Source: PALSA-1006 sp963733265 (lineage in GTDB: Bacteria; Pseudomonadota; Gammaproteobacteria; Burkholderiales; Gallionellaceae). Taken from it: 64,000 nt of DNA. Position numbers and translations under genes: made by a program. Under the pieces are notes generated by a model. The model made no database searches. It saw only the letters and a list, made by a program, of their open reading frames with translations, and was not told the DNA's origin. Where the stretch lies: the NCBI GenBank assembly GCA_963733265.1, contig CAVTCF010000004.1, positions 434,001 to 498,000 of the forward strand, written 5' to 3'. This document shows positions 27,596 to 36,769 of this stretch, piece by piece. Every line of letters starts with the position of its first letter. Position 1 is the first letter of the stretch.

Positions 27596-28282
27596 ATGAC
27601 TATCGAAATCGCAGCAACATCACGCAAAGCGCAAGGAACGGGTGCGAGCCGCCGTCTGCGTAAAGCAAATCGTGTTCCCGGCATTGTTTACGGTGCGGGC
27701 GAAGCAACCAATATCGAGATTGATCACAATACACTGTATTACGCGCTGCGCAATGAAGCGTTCCACGCTTCTATTTTGTCCCTGGAGCTGGATGGAAAAA
27801 AGCAACCCGTGCTGTTGCGTGATTTCCAAATGCACCCATTCCGCCAGCAAGTTCAACACATCGATTTTCAGCGCGTCGACGCGAAAAAGAAGATTCATAT
27901 GAAAGTGCCTTTGCACTTCAAGAACTCCGACATTGCTCCCGGAGTGAAAGAAGGCGGCATTATCAGCCACGTGTTGAATGACCTGTTGATTTCATGCTTG
28001 CCAGCCGATTTGCCGGCTTCAATTGAAGTGGATTTGGCGACCCTGAGCTTGGGTCACTCTATTCACGTATCCGACATCCAGTTACCCAAAGGCGTGGAAG
28101 TGGCGGGCCATCATCATGCGGGTGATGCAGTGGCAACGGTGCAAGTACCTCGCGGCGCAATTGAAGCCGTAGCGACAGAGGCAGTTGCTGCTGCTCCTGC
28201 TGCCGCCGCCGCTGCTCCAGCGGCAGGCGCAAAAGCGGCAGAAGCAAAGCCTGCAGCAGCGAAACCGGCAGCAAAAAAATAA
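27596..28282 (+). CDS. rplY: 50S ribosomal protein L25 (long CTC form)
   Basis: A 228-residue protein. The N-terminal L25 5S-rRNA-binding domain (about 1-95) includes GASRRLRKANRVPGIVYG. A TL5/CTC C-terminal domain (about 96-190) follows, with HVLNDLLISCLPADLPASIE. The tail after residue 190 is an Ala/Pro/Lys-rich low-complexity extension. A ribosome site AGTGGAGAAG precedes the ATG. It is followed by a strong terminator. Confidence 0.96.
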   Translation: MTIEIAATSRKAQGTGASRRLRKANRVPGIVYGAGEATNIEIDHNTLYYALRNEAFHASILSLELDGKKQPVLLRDFQMHPFRQQVQHIDFQRVDAKKKIHMKVPLHFKNSDIAPGVKEGGIISHVLNDLLISCLPADLPASIEVDLATLSLGHSIHVSDIQLPKGVEVAGHHHAGDAVATVQVPRGAIEAVATEAVAAAPAAAAAAPAAGAKAAEAKPAAAKPAAKK

Positions 28283-28311
28283 TCGTCGCCTAGGCGTCGT
28301 TAATTTTGAAA

Positions 28312-28350
28312 ATCCCGTCATGCAAAATGAAATGCATGACGGGATTTTTT
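28312..28350 (+). terminator. Intrinsic terminator after rplY
   Basis: A thirteen-base perfect stem (ATCCCGTCATGCA and its complement at 28333-28345), an eight-base loop and a run of six T. The pth start codon is only four bases downstream, so pth is either read through or uses a promoter overlapping this element. Confidence 0.9.
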
Positions 28351-28354
28351 CATC

Positions 28355-28930
28355 ATGAGTGAAATAAGATTAATTGTCGGACTGGGCAATCCCGGTAAAG
28401 AATATGCTGGCACACGCCACAACGCGGGATTTTGGTGGGTAGACGAACTTGCGCGCAGTCATAGCGTGAGATTCAAGGCGGACAGCAAGTTTCATGGCTT
28501 AGTCACACGTGCCACCCTGCACGGACATGAAGTGTGTCTGCTCAAACCGCAGACGTTTATGAACATCAGCGGCCGTGCGGTTGGTGCAGTGGCGCAGTTT
28601 TACAAAATCGAGCCTGCACAAATTCTGGTCGTACACGATGAACTTGATTTGCCACCGGGCAGCGCAAAGCTCAAGTTGGGGGGAGGCCACGGTGGTCACA
28701 ACGGTTTGAAAGATATTATCGCGCATCTGGGTACCAAAGACTTTTGGCGCTTGCGTCTGGGTATCGGACATCCCGGCGAGCGTGCCGAAGTGAGCAACTA
28801 CGTACTGAATGCCCCCCGTAAAGAAGAGCAAGTGCTCATCGAAGATGCAATACAGCGTGCGCAAGAGGTTGCACCGCTCATCATCGCAGGTAAATTAGAA
28901 GCAGCGATGTTGAAACTGCATAGCGTTTAA
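28355..28930 (+). CDS. pth: Peptidyl-tRNA hydrolase
   Basis: A 191-residue enzyme recycling peptidyl-tRNA. The start MSEIRLIVGLGNPGKEYAGT and NAGFWWVDEL hold the catalytic His (RHNAG). LLKPQTFMNISG and HDELDLPPG contain the catalytic Asp. No ribosome site fits between the terminator stem and ATG 28355, so expression may depend on the terminator hairpin being open. Confidence 0.97.
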   Translation: MSEIRLIVGLGNPGKEYAGTRHNAGFWWVDELARSHSVRFKADSKFHGLVTRATLHGHEVCLLKPQTFMNISGRAVGAVAQFYKIEPAQILVVHDELDLPPGSAKLKLGGGHGGHNGLKDIIAHLGTKDFWRLRLGIGHPGERAEVSNYVLNAPRKEEQVLIEDAIQRAQEVAPLIIAGKLEAAMLKLHSV

Positions 28931-28946
28931 CTTGGAAAAAGCATTT

Positions 28947-29059
28947 AGCCACAGAGATCACAGAGGAAAAACAACAGGTTGTAATGCGAGATAGATTTTC
29001 CTTTCGGGGGTACTACGAAACTGGAAAAATACACGTCTCTCTCGGTGTTCTCTGCGGCT
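28947..29059. repeat. Imperfect inverted repeat of the CACAGAG type (MITE-like)
   Basis: The left arm AGCCACAGAGATCACAGAGG (28947-28966) and the complement of the right arm (29040-29059) agree at about 16 of 20 positions, bounding about 113 bases in the pth-pilU gap. Similar CACAGAG/CTCTGTG arms are a familiar dispersed element in betaproteobacterial genomes (from memory). Confidence 0.6.
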
Positions 29060-29078
29060 TGAACTGCGGTTTCAAGGA

Positions 29079-30215
29079 TTAATTCAGTTTCAAATCCCCG
29101 ATGCCGGACATCACATCGGTGTCTTTTGAGTGTTTACTATTGAGTTTGATATTCAAACGCAGGTCGTTCAGAGAGTCGGCATTTTTCAATGCTTCTTCGT
29201 AGCTGATTTTATTTGACTCATAAAGATCGAATAGAGCCTGGTCGAAGGTCTGCATGCCGATCTCGCGCGATTTGGCCATAACCGTTTTGATCTGATTGAC
29301 TTCGCCCTTGAAAATGAGATCGGAGATCAAAGGCGAGTTGAGCATGATCTCGATTGCGGCGGCACGTCCTGTACCATCTTTGCGCGGAATCAGACGTTGA
29401 GAAACAAGGGCTTTAATATTTAGCGACAAGTCCATTAACAGTTGTGTGCGGCGTTCTTCCGGGAAGAAGTTGATAATGCGATCCAACGCCTGGTTTGCAC
29501 TATTGGCGTGGAGTGTCGCCAGACACAAGTGACCTGTTTCAGCAAAGGCAACCGCGTGTTCCATTGTTTCGTGATCGCGAATTTCGCCAATGAGGATTAC
29601 ATCGGGTGCTTGGCGCAAAGTATTTTTTAACGCATTGTGCCAATTCTCGGTGTCCACACCGACCTCGCGATGGGTGATGATGCAATTGATGTGGTCATGC
29701 ACATATTCCACGGGGTCTTCGATGGTAATGATGTGACCGTAGCTGTTCTTGTTGCGGTGCCCCAGCATCGCGGCAAGGGTGGTTGATTTACCGGAGCCTG
29801 TGCCTCCGACCAGGATAACCAAGCCACGTTTTGTCATCACTACTTCTTTCAAAACAGATGGCAATCCCAATTCGTCAAATTCGGGAATTTTGGTGGTGAT
29901 GGTCCGCAGTACCATACCAACACGCTGTTGTTGCATGAATACATTGACGCGGAAGCGACCAATTCCGGGAGGGCTGATCGCAAAATTGCATTCGTGCGTA
30001 GACTCGAATTCCGCAGCTTGTCTATCGTTCATTATGCAGCGTGCAAGCTCTTGTGTATGCACCGCGGTCAGGGCTTGCGGCGATACAGGGGTCATTTTGC
30101 CGTCGACTTTAAATGCGGGCGGGAAGCCGCTGGTGATAAATAGGTCGGATGCTTTTTTGCTGATCATGCCGCGCAGCAAGTTGTGCACGAGTTCGGTGGC
30201 CTGGTCTCTTTCCAT
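29079..30215 (-). CDS. pilU: Type IV pilus retraction ATPase PilU
   Basis: A 378-residue secretion-type ATPase. Walker A GGTGSGKSTT, the Asp box ITIEDPVEY, Walker B VILIGEIRD and the His box ATLHANSANQALDRII are all present. The longer C-terminus and order relative to pilT distinguish PilU. It assists PilT-driven retraction of type IV pili at the inner membrane. The gap to pilT is 40 bases. Confidence 0.94.
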   Translation of the reverse strand: MERDQATELVHNLLRGMISKKASDLFITSGFPPAFKVDGKMTPVSPQALTAVHTQELARCIMNDRQAAEFESTHECNFAISPPGIGRFRVNVFMQQQRVGMVLRTITTKIPEFDELGLPSVLKEVVMTKRGLVILVGGTGSGKSTTLAAMLGHRNKNSYGHIITIEDPVEYVHDHINCIITHREVGVDTENWHNALKNTLRQAPDVILIGEIRDHETMEHAVAFAETGHLCLATLHANSANQALDRIINFFPEERRTQLLMDLSLNIKALVSQRLIPRKDGTGRAAAIEIMLNSPLISDLIFKGEVNQIKTVMAKSREIGMQTFDQALFDLYESNKISYEEALKNADSLNDLRLNIKLNSKHSKDTDVMSGIGDLKLN

Positions 30216-30255
30216 TGCAAATACTCCTTGATGCAGCGTTCAAATATAAAACTTA

Positions 30256-31299
30256 TTATCCGGGGAACAAATCTTTGTTCGCCGCTTTGCTGCGAGCTTC
30301 GTCGGATGAAACGACATTGCGTTTTACCAAGTCTTGCAGGCATTGATCCAACGTTTGCATGCCAAGGTTGCCACCCGTCTGGATAGCGGAATACATTTGC
30401 GGTACTTTGGCTTCGCGGATCAGGTTACGTATCGCCGGGGTGCAGATCATGATCTCGTGAGCGGCAGCACGGCCGGTGCCGTCTTTGGTTTTGAGCAGCG
30501 TCTGCGAGATAACCGCGCGCAGCGATTCAGACAACATGGCGCGTACCATTTCCTTTTCATCGGCGGGAAACACATCGATGATACGGTCAATGGTTTTGGC
30601 GGCAGAACTGGTATGCAGCGTGCCAAATACCAAGTGGCCGGTTTCGGCAGCGGACATGGCCAAGCGTATGGTTTCCAGGTCGCGCATTTCGCCGACGAGA
30701 ATGACATCCGGGTCTTCACGCAGTGCCGAACGTAAAGCGTTTTGGAAAGACAGCGTATGCGGACCGACCTCACGCTGGTTAACCAGACACTTTTTTGATT
30801 CGTGCACAAATTCGATGGGGTCTTCGACCGTTAAAATATGCCCCATTTCATGCTCATTACGATGGTTTACCATCGCGGCCAGCGTAGTAGATTTACCCGA
30901 ACCGGTGGGGCCGGTCACCAAAACCAAGCCGCGCGGATAATCGGCCAACTGTTCAAAAATCTTGGGCGCTTTTAAATCGTCCAGCGACAAAATCTTGGAC
31001 GGAATGGTACGCATAACCGCACCGGCACCGCGATTGTGTACAAAGGCATTTACACGGAAACGTGCGAGACCGGGCACTTCAAACGAAAAGTCGAGTTCCT
31101 TGTTCTCTTCGTAATGTTTGCGCTGTTGATCGTTCATAATGTCATAAACCATGGCATGAACTTCTTTGTGCTCCATCGCAGGCAGATTGATACGGCGGAT
31201 GTCACCATGAACGCGGATCATTGGCGGTAAACCGGCAGAAAGATGCAAGTCGGATGCTTTATTCTTTACTCCGAAGGCGAGCAGTTCGGTGATATCCAT
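30256..31299 (-). CDS. pilT: Type IV pilus twitching-motility ATPase PilT
   Basis: A 347-residue retraction ATPase. It has Walker A GPTGSGKSTT, Asp box TVEDPIEFVH, Walker B VILVGEMRD, GTLHTSSAAKTIDRIIDVFP and the AIRNLIREAK motif needed for retraction. It is divergent from yggS, the usual pilT-yggS-proC arrangement. Confidence 0.96.
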   Translation of the reverse strand: MDITELLAFGVKNKASDLHLSAGLPPMIRVHGDIRRINLPAMEHKEVHAMVYDIMNDQQRKHYEENKELDFSFEVPGLARFRVNAFVHNRGAGAVMRTIPSKILSLDDLKAPKIFEQLADYPRGLVLVTGPTGSGKSTTLAAMVNHRNEHEMGHILTVEDPIEFVHESKKCLVNQREVGPHTLSFQNALRSALREDPDVILVGEMRDLETIRLAMSAAETGHLVFGTLHTSSAAKTIDRIIDVFPADEKEMVRAMLSESLRAVISQTLLKTKDGTGRAAAHEIMICTPAIRNLIREAKVPQMYSAIQTGGNLGMQTLDQCLQDLVKRNVVSSDEARSKAANKDLFPG

Positions 31300-31369
31300 T
31301 ATAATTCCCCATTACATTTGGCGACCGCTTTCGGGCGGGTCGCGATTCCAACCAACAGCACACGGGATT

Positions 31370-32068
31370 ATGACTGCAATCGTTTCAAACTTGCAAGTTG
31401 TCCGACGAGCCATTTTGCAGGCTGAGTTGGCATCAAAGCGTGCAAAGGGGGGGATCAGGCTGCTGGCGGTGAGCAAGACCTTTCCCGCTTCTGCGGTTAG
31501 GGAGGCTTATGCAGCCGGGCAGCGTGAATTTGGTGAAAATTACGTACAAGAGGCGCTGGATAAAATAGCAGTTTTGGCTGACTTGCCAATAGAGTGGCAT
31601 TTTATCGGTCCTATTCAAAGCAATAAGACACGTGCTATTGCGGAGAATTTTGCCTGGGTTCATGGCGTGGATCGTTTGAAAATAGCACAGCGTTTATCCG
31701 AGCAGCGTCCGCCCGAGTTGCCGCCGCTTAATATTTGTTTACAGGTGAATGTCAGCGGTGAAGCGAGCAAGAGCGGCGTTGCACCGCAAGACGTGGTGAA
31801 TCTGGCACGGGAAGTATCCCGGTTGCCGCATTTGAGATTGCGCGGGTTAATGGCGATTCCGGCGCCTGCTGATGATGAAGTGGCTCAACGCAAACCTTTT
31901 GCATGTTTGCGAGAATTATTACAACTAATTCAGGGGCAAGGGATTTCATTGGATACACTGTCGATGGGCATGTCACACGATTTCGTCGCGGCAATCAAAG
32001 AAGGTGCCACGATCATACGCGTTGGAACTGCGATTTTTGGGGAAAGAGATTACAGGGAGAGTAAATGA
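31370..32068 (+). CDS. yggS: PLP homeostasis protein YggS
   Basis: A 232-residue PROSC-family alanine-racemase-fold protein that binds PLP. The PLP lysine lies in LLAVSKTFPA; FGENYVQEALDK, WHFIGPIQSNK and LSMGMSHDF are family motifs. ATG 31370 is chosen because upstream codons are poorly conserved and overlap the pilT start. The stop overlaps proC (ATGA). Confidence 0.94.
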   Translation: MTAIVSNLQVVRRAILQAELASKRAKGGIRLLAVSKTFPASAVREAYAAGQREFGENYVQEALDKIAVLADLPIEWHFIGPIQSNKTRAIAENFAWVHGVDRLKIAQRLSEQRPPELPPLNICLQVNVSGEASKSGVAPQDVVNLAREVSRLPHLRLRGLMAIPAPADDEVAQRKPFACLRELLQLIQGQGISLDTLSMGMSHDFVAAIKEGATIIRVGTAIFGERDYRESK

Positions 32069-32883
32069 ACATCACTTTTATTGGCGGCGGCAATATGGCG
32101 ACAGCGCTAATCGGCGGGTTGCTCAAGGGCAAATTTTACGCGGCAGAAGAACTGAGCGTGGTTGAGATTAGCGAAGAGGCCTGTGCGCGATTGCGCAGCC
32201 AGTTGGCTGTTCGGGCGACCACCGATTTGGCACAGGGTGTGGCGGGGAGCGGGGTAATCGTGCTGGCTGTTAAGCCGCAACAATTACGCGAAGTGTGTGC
32301 GCAACTTGCGCCAGTTCTCGGCACTCAATTGATCGTTTCCATCGCGGCTGGTATTCGTGCTTTGGACATCGCGCGCTGGCTGAAAACGCAAAATGTTGTA
32401 CGCTGCATGCCAAATACCCCGGCGTTGATTCAGAGCGGCGTTACGGGTTTGTATCCCCTTCCCCAAGTAAGTGACGCACATAAAGCCGTCGCGGAACAGA
32501 TTCTCAACGCGGTGGGCAGCAGCGTCTGGCTAAAAGATGAAGTGATGCTGGATGGCGTAACCGCAATTTCCGGCAGCGGCCCGGCGTATGTGTTCTACTT
32601 TATCGAAGCGATGCAACAGGCAGCGCGTGAACTGGGCTTTAATGAAGCAGATGCCAAACGACTTGTGATCGATACTTTTCTGGGGGCGGCAAAGTTGGCA
32701 GATGCGAGCAACGATGAAGTGAGCGTATTGCGCGCCCGCGTTACATCCAAAAACGGCACAACCGAAAGGGCGCTGCTCAGCATGGAAGCAGATGAAGTTA
32801 AGCGGCACATCGTCACGGCAGTACACGCAGCCGCGATTCGCTCCAAAGAAATGGGCGACGAACTGAGAGGCGCACCATGCTGA
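32065..32883 (+). CDS. proC: Pyrroline-5-carboxylate reductase
   Basis: A 272-residue enzyme for the last step of proline synthesis. The Rossmann start ITFIGGGNMATALIGGLL is present, with VLAVKPQQL, VRCMPNTPAL and the C-terminal signature near VTAISGSGPAYVFYFIEAM. It overlaps yggS and yggT, so yggS-proC-yggT-yggU is one operon. Confidence 0.97.
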   Translation: MNITFIGGGNMATALIGGLLKGKFYAAEELSVVEISEEACARLRSQLAVRATTDLAQGVAGSGVIVLAVKPQQLREVCAQLAPVLGTQLIVSIAAGIRALDIARWLKTQNVVRCMPNTPALIQSGVTGLYPLPQVSDAHKAVAEQILNAVGSSVWLKDEVMLDGVTAISGSGPAYVFYFIEAMQQAARELGFNEADAKRLVIDTFLGAAKLADASNDEVSVLRARVTSKNGTTERALLSMEADEVKRHIVTAVHAAAIRSKEMGDELRGAPC

Positions 32884-33431
32884 TAGAAGCAGTGCAGTTT
32901 TTGATGGATACTTTGTTGCAACCCTTTGCGGCAATCCTGTTGTTGCGCTTTCATCTGCAATGGCTGCGCGCACCGATGCGTAACCCCTTGGGCGAGTTTG
33001 TGATGCTGATTACCAATCCGCTGGTATTGCGGGTGCGCCGTTTTATTCCCGCATTGATGGGGTTTGACACTGCCAGTTTGCTATTGGCAAGCCTTGTAGA
33101 AATTGGATACCTGTATGCAACACTGGCACTGCATGCCTATCCCATGGCAATACTGCCGCTATTGGCATGGGCGGCAATCAAGCTGGTTATACTGAGCATA
33201 TACCTGTTGATGGGTGCGTTATTTGTGAGCGCACTTTTGTCCTGGACTAATCCTCACACGCCGTTCGGCCCTGTACTGCACAGCGTAACGGAACCTTTCT
33301 TGCGTCCGCTACGCCGCTTGGTGCCGCCAGCCGGAAGCTTCGATTTCTCGGTACTGGTCATGTTCATCATATTGGAGTTGATCCTGAAGTTGCCGGTTGC
33401 CTGGTTGGAAAGCCGGGTGCTACTTCCTTGA
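32877..33431 (+). CDS. yggT: YggT family membrane protein
   Basis: A 184-residue protein with two copies of the YggT domain, each with two helices. The repeated patterns FHLQWLRAPMRNPLGEF and LSWTNPHTPFGPVLHSVTEP each precede a PLVLRVRRF or PFLRPLRRLVP amphipathic segment. The family is linked with osmotic tolerance and cell morphology, but the biochemistry is unclear. Confidence 0.92.
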   Translation: MLIEAVQFLMDTLLQPFAAILLLRFHLQWLRAPMRNPLGEFVMLITNPLVLRVRRFIPALMGFDTASLLLASLVEIGYLYATLALHAYPMAILPLLAWAAIKLVILSIYLLMGALFVSALLSWTNPHTPFGPVLHSVTEPFLRPLRRLVPPAGSFDFSVLVMFIILELILKLPVAWLESRVLLP

Positions 33432-33432
33432 T

Positions 33433-33714
33433 ATGAGCTGGTATCGGCGGGATGGTGAATCCATCGTGCTGGTGTTGCATGTGCAACCGGGCGCGAAACG
33501 TACTGAAGTGGCCGGCTTGCATGGCGAGGCGTTGAAAATACGTCTTGCCGCACCCCCCGTCGATGGGAAAGCAAACGAGGCATTATTGAGTTTTATCGCA
33601 GATAAATTCGGCGTGCCGCAACGTGGTATCGAATTGTTACGCGGCGGTCAGTCACGCCACAAAATGGTGAAAGTGACAGGCAGCGTGGTGTTGCCTGAAA
33701 GTTTGCTGGCTTGA
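33433..33714 (+). CDS. yggU: YggU/DUF167 family protein
   Basis: A 93-residue protein. VQPGAKRTEVAG, RLAAPPVDGKANEAL and GQSRHKMVKV are the family signature. ATG 33433 follows the yggT stop directly; the upstream extension of the frame lies inside yggT. The function is unknown. Confidence 0.92.
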   Translation: MSWYRRDGESIVLVLHVQPGAKRTEVAGLHGEALKIRLAAPPVDGKANEALLSFIADKFGVPQRGIELLRGGQSRHKMVKVTGSVVLPESLLA

Positions 33715-33738
33715 TTTTGAAATATTACGTCAAAATCA
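33712..33738. terminator. Inverted repeat across the yggU and rng stop codons
   Basis: A perfect nine-base repeat TGATTTTGA/TCAAAATCA with a nine-base spacer begins on the yggU stop codon and runs into the rng stop. It is an AT-rich hairpin between convergent genes, so a modest bidirectional terminator is possible. Confidence 0.45.
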
Positions 33739-35179
33739 CATCATACTGTTCCTGTGAATAAGTAGTCTCGACTTGCAGGGATACGTTCTTGCCGATGAAG
33801 TCGGAAAGTTGTGCCAGGCTTTGCGATTCTTCATCAAGGAATAGATCGATAACGGGTTGCGAAGCAAGGATGCGAAATTCTCTGTTATTGAACTGGCGCG
33901 CTTCGCGCACGATCTCGCGCAGGATATCAAAGCAGACTGTCTGCGCGGTTTTGATCTCCCCCCTTCCTTGGCAGGTCGGGCAGGGTTCGCACAGCACATG
34001 CGCCAGACTTTCGCGAGTGCGCTTGCGTGTCATCTCGACCAGACCCAAGGCGGAAAACCCGTTTACCGTGATGCGGGTGTGATCCAGAGCGAGCATCTTT
34101 TTGAATTCTTCGAGTACCGCGTCGCGATGTTCGGCATTGTCCATATCGATGAAGTCACAGATGATGATACCGCCCAAATTACGCAGGCGCAGTTGGCGCG
34201 CGATGACTTGTGCCGCTTCGAGATTAGTCTTGAAAATAGTGTCGTCAAAAGTGCGACCGCCGACGAAGCCGCCGGTATTGACATCTATTGTAGTGAGCGC
34301 CTCTGTCTGATCAATAATGAGGTAGCCGCCTGATTTCAAATCGACCCGGCGCGAAAGCGCACGTTCGATTTCATCTTCCACGCCATACAGGTCAAACAAC
34401 GGCCTTTGACCGATATAGTGGCTGAGCTTGGGTACGGCTGTGGCGGTATAGTCGACGGCAAATGCCATCATACGTTCATACGTTTCGCGCGAGTCAACCA
34501 GCACGCGCTCTGTGTCGTCGCTGACAAAGTCGCGCAGGACGCGCAGACTGATATCCAACTCCTGATAGAGCAAAGCGGGCGCAGTTTGCATTTTTGACTG
34601 TTGCTTCAATTTGTCCCAAAGTTTGTCGAGATAAGCGATATCGTTTATGAAGTCTTTGTCGGATGCAGTTTCGGCCAGCGTGCGGATGATATAACCGCCG
34701 CTATGATCGGGCGGTAGTGCTTGTTGCAGCTTGTTGCGCAATAGCTCGCGATCATCTTCACTTTCGATGCGTTGTGAGACGCCAATATGCGATTCTTGCG
34801 GCAAATAGACTAGCAAGCGGCCGGCGATGCTGATCTGCGTGGAAAGCCTTGCCCCTTTGGTGCCGATAGGATCCTTGATGACTTGCACCAGCAGTGTCTG
34901 GCCTTCAAACAATACTTTTTCGATGGGTTTGGCGGGTTCGCCGTTGTTGCTGTTTTCCCAAATATCGGCAACGTGCAAAAAGGCGGAACGGTCCCAGCCG
35001 ATGTCGATGAATGCGGATTGCATACCCGGCAGGACGCGCTTCACCCGCCCCACATAAACGTTACTCACCATGCCGCGATGGCTGCCGCGTTCGATGTGGA
35101 TTTCCTGCACTACGCCATGTTGCATGACTGCAACACGGGTTTCTTGCGGTGTGACGTTGATGAGAATTTCGTCGCTCAT
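33725..35179 (-). CDS. rng: Ribonuclease G
   Basis: A 484-residue RNase E/G family endonuclease for 16S rRNA 5' maturation and mRNA decay. The S1 domain (about residues 37-125; RGSHRGMVSNVYVGRVKRVL) and DNase I-like catalytic part (TIDVNTGGFVGG, IIICDFIDMD with catalytic Asp) are present. The zinc-link CEPCPTCQGRG lies near residue 404. It lacks the RNase E scaffold tail. It leads rng or ends the downstream maf-rlmH-rsfS-nadD gene line. Confidence 0.95.
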   Translation of the reverse strand: MSDEILINVTPQETRVAVMQHGVVQEIHIERGSHRGMVSNVYVGRVKRVLPGMQSAFIDIGWDRSAFLHVADIWENSNNGEPAKPIEKVLFEGQTLLVQVIKDPIGTKGARLSTQISIAGRLLVYLPQESHIGVSQRIESEDDRELLRNKLQQALPPDHSGGYIIRTLAETASDKDFINDIAYLDKLWDKLKQQSKMQTAPALLYQELDISLRVLRDFVSDDTERVLVDSRETYERMMAFAVDYTATAVPKLSHYIGQRPLFDLYGVEDEIERALSRRVDLKSGGYLIIDQTEALTTIDVNTGGFVGGRTFDDTIFKTNLEAAQVIARQLRLRNLGGIIICDFIDMDNAEHRDAVLEEFKKMLALDHTRITVNGFSALGLVEMTRKRTRESLAHVLCEPCPTCQGRGEIKTAQTVCFDILREIVREARQFNNREFRILASQPVIDLFLDEESQSLAQLSDFIGKNVSLQVETTYSQEQYDVILT

Positions 35180-35198
35180 GGGTTATCCTGAATTGTTT

Positions 35199-35819
35199 TT
35201 AAGGCGCAGGGTAACCGAAATTTTTCAGTAACTCCACCGTCTCGAACAAAGGCAAGCCCATTACACCGGAGTAGCTGCCCTCAATGCGTTCAACAAATGC
35301 CCCCGCTTGACCCTGAATGCCATACGCCCCCGCTTTGTCGTGTGCCTCGTGGCTGAGAAGATAGCGGCGAATACGCTCGTCATCAAGCTTGGCGAAGGAA
35401 ACGGTGGTAGTGGAAAGGCGCATTTCAAAATGATTCTCAAAAGACACGGCAATTGCTGTCAGTACCTGATGCTGGCGACCGGAAAGTGAGCGCAAAATTT
35501 CTGCCGCATGAATATTGTCGCGCGGCTTACCGATGATCTTGTTGTCGATTGTTACGGTCGTGTCGGCGGCGAGCACCGGAAAAGGGGGTAAATTCCGGAA
35601 TAACAAAGTATCCCGTCCGGCCAGTGCCTTGAGTCGACAAATACGCTGTACATAGTCCGTCGGGTTTTCGTTGGCAATGGGAGTTTCGTCCACGCTGGCA
35701 TCACGTCGCGAATCACCGCGCAGTAATAACACTTCGAAATTAACGCCAATCTGCTTGAGCAGTTCGCGCCTTCGCGGACTTTGCGAGGCAAGGTAAATGC
35801 GCGGTTGTTTGACGTTCAT
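35199..35819 (-). CDS. maf: Maf family nucleotide pyrophosphatase
   Basis: A 206-residue protein. The start IYLASQSPRRRELLKQIGV is the Maf signature, with VLAADTTV and GKPRDNIHAAEILRSLSG. By motif it belongs to the YhdE-type dTTP/UTP pyrophosphatases. It is co-oriented with rlmH, rsfS and nadD upstream and rng downstream. Confidence 0.93.
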   Translation of the reverse strand: MNVKQPRIYLASQSPRRRELLKQIGVNFEVLLLRGDSRRDASVDETPIANENPTDYVQRICRLKALAGRDTLLFRNLPPFPVLAADTTVTIDNKIIGKPRDNIHAAEILRSLSGRQHQVLTAIAVSFENHFEMRLSTTTVSFAKLDDERIRRYLLSHEAHDKAGAYGIQGQAGAFVERIEGSYSGVMGLPLFETVELLKNFGYPAP

Positions 35820-35831
35820 GAAAATAAATCC

Positions 35832-36302
35832 CTATTCGCGATGATAAGGGTGATTGTGCAACAGGCTGTAGGCGCGATACAACTGTTCAGCCAGCAATAC
35901 ACGCACCATGCCATGGGGAAGTGTCAGGGCGGATAAAGCCATTAATTGGTGAGCCGCTTTACGAACCGATTCGTGCAGACCATCCGCTCCGCCAATGATG
36001 AAAGCGACATCGCGCCCGCCTCCCAGCCAGTCGTGCATTTTTTGCGACAATTGTTTGCTAGTCAGGTGAGCGCCGCGCTCGTCCAGCACGATGCGGGTGA
36101 CATCTTTGGGTAAAGCCAACTCGATGCGCTGGGCTTCGGCCTCCATTATTTGCGCTACCGTTTTACCGGTAGTGCGAGGCTCAGGCTTGATCTCGACGAG
36201 AGCGATGGTTGCCTCGCGCGGCATGCGCTTGGCGTATTCATTGAAACCGCTGGTGACCCATTCAGGCATTTTGTTGCCGACAGCCAGAATGAATAACTTC
36301 AT
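35832..36302 (-). CDS. rlmH: 23S rRNA (pseudouridine(1915)-N(3))-methyltransferase RlmH
   Basis: A 156-residue SPOUT methyltransferase. MKLFILAVGNKMPEWV is the standard start (ATG 36302), and the knot region is FIIGGADGLHESVR with LPHGMVRVLLAEQLYRA at the C-terminus. The upstream extension of the frame to 36350 runs through a repeat element and is rejected. Confidence 0.96.
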   Translation of the reverse strand: MKLFILAVGNKMPEWVTSGFNEYAKRMPREATIALVEIKPEPRTTGKTVAQIMEAEAQRIELALPKDVTRIVLDERGAHLTSKQLSQKMHDWLGGGRDVAFIIGGADGLHESVRKAAHQLMALSALTLPHGMVRVLLAEQLYRAYSLLHNHPYHRE

Positions 36303-36338
36303 GGTGGGTCTTATCCTCGCACAGCGAGGCACTCGCTT

Positions 36339-36375
36339 CCTCTCCCGCAAGCGGGAGAGGATTGAGGTGAGGGGC
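36339..36375. repeat. Short dispersed-repeat-like hairpin between rsfS and rlmH
   Basis: The ten-base stem CCTCTCCCGC/GCGGGAGAGG (36339-36360) with a two-base loop is followed by ATTGAGGTGAGGGGC. This combination resembles a REP-like repeat seen in many betaproteobacterial genomes (from memory). No second copy is seen in the window. Confidence 0.6.
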
Positions 36376-36406
36376 TATGCAAGTGCAGCAAGCTCACCGC
36401 CACCAC

Positions 36407-36769
36407 CTACTTCCCATGCAACTTAGCCAATTCAACCGTGCGCGGAGCCGCGCCCCACAACTCTTCCAGATTGTAATAGGCGCGCACGGCCGGCTGCATG
36501 ATGTGTACCAGTACATCGCCCAAATCGACCAATACCCACTCGCCCCCTTTTTCGCCTTCGGTGCTCAAGACTTCTTCGCCGACCTCCTGCAATTTTTTAA
36601 TCACGTGATCAGCCAGTGCTTTGGTTTGGCGTGTTGATTGCCCGCTGGCGATGATCATACATTCGAACAGGGGGCTGCGCTTGCCCGTCTGGATAACGGT
36701 AATAGCTACGGCTTTGATGTCTTCAAGCGCGGCGACGACTAATTTGGTTTTTTGTTCAGCAGTTAGCAT
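36407..36769 (-). CDS. rsfS: Ribosome silencing factor RsfS
   Basis: A 120-residue protein that binds L14 and prevents subunit joining. VVAALEDIKAVAITVI and WVLVDLGDVLVHIM are the family motifs. Its start overlaps the 3' end of nadD by seven bases, the conserved nadD-rsfS-rlmH arrangement. Confidence 0.96.
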   Translation of the reverse strand: MLTAEQKTKLVVAALEDIKAVAITVIQTGKRSPLFECMIIASGQSTRQTKALADHVIKKLQEVGEEVLSTEGEKGGEWVLVDLGDVLVHIMQPAVRAYYNLEELWGAAPRTVELAKLHGK

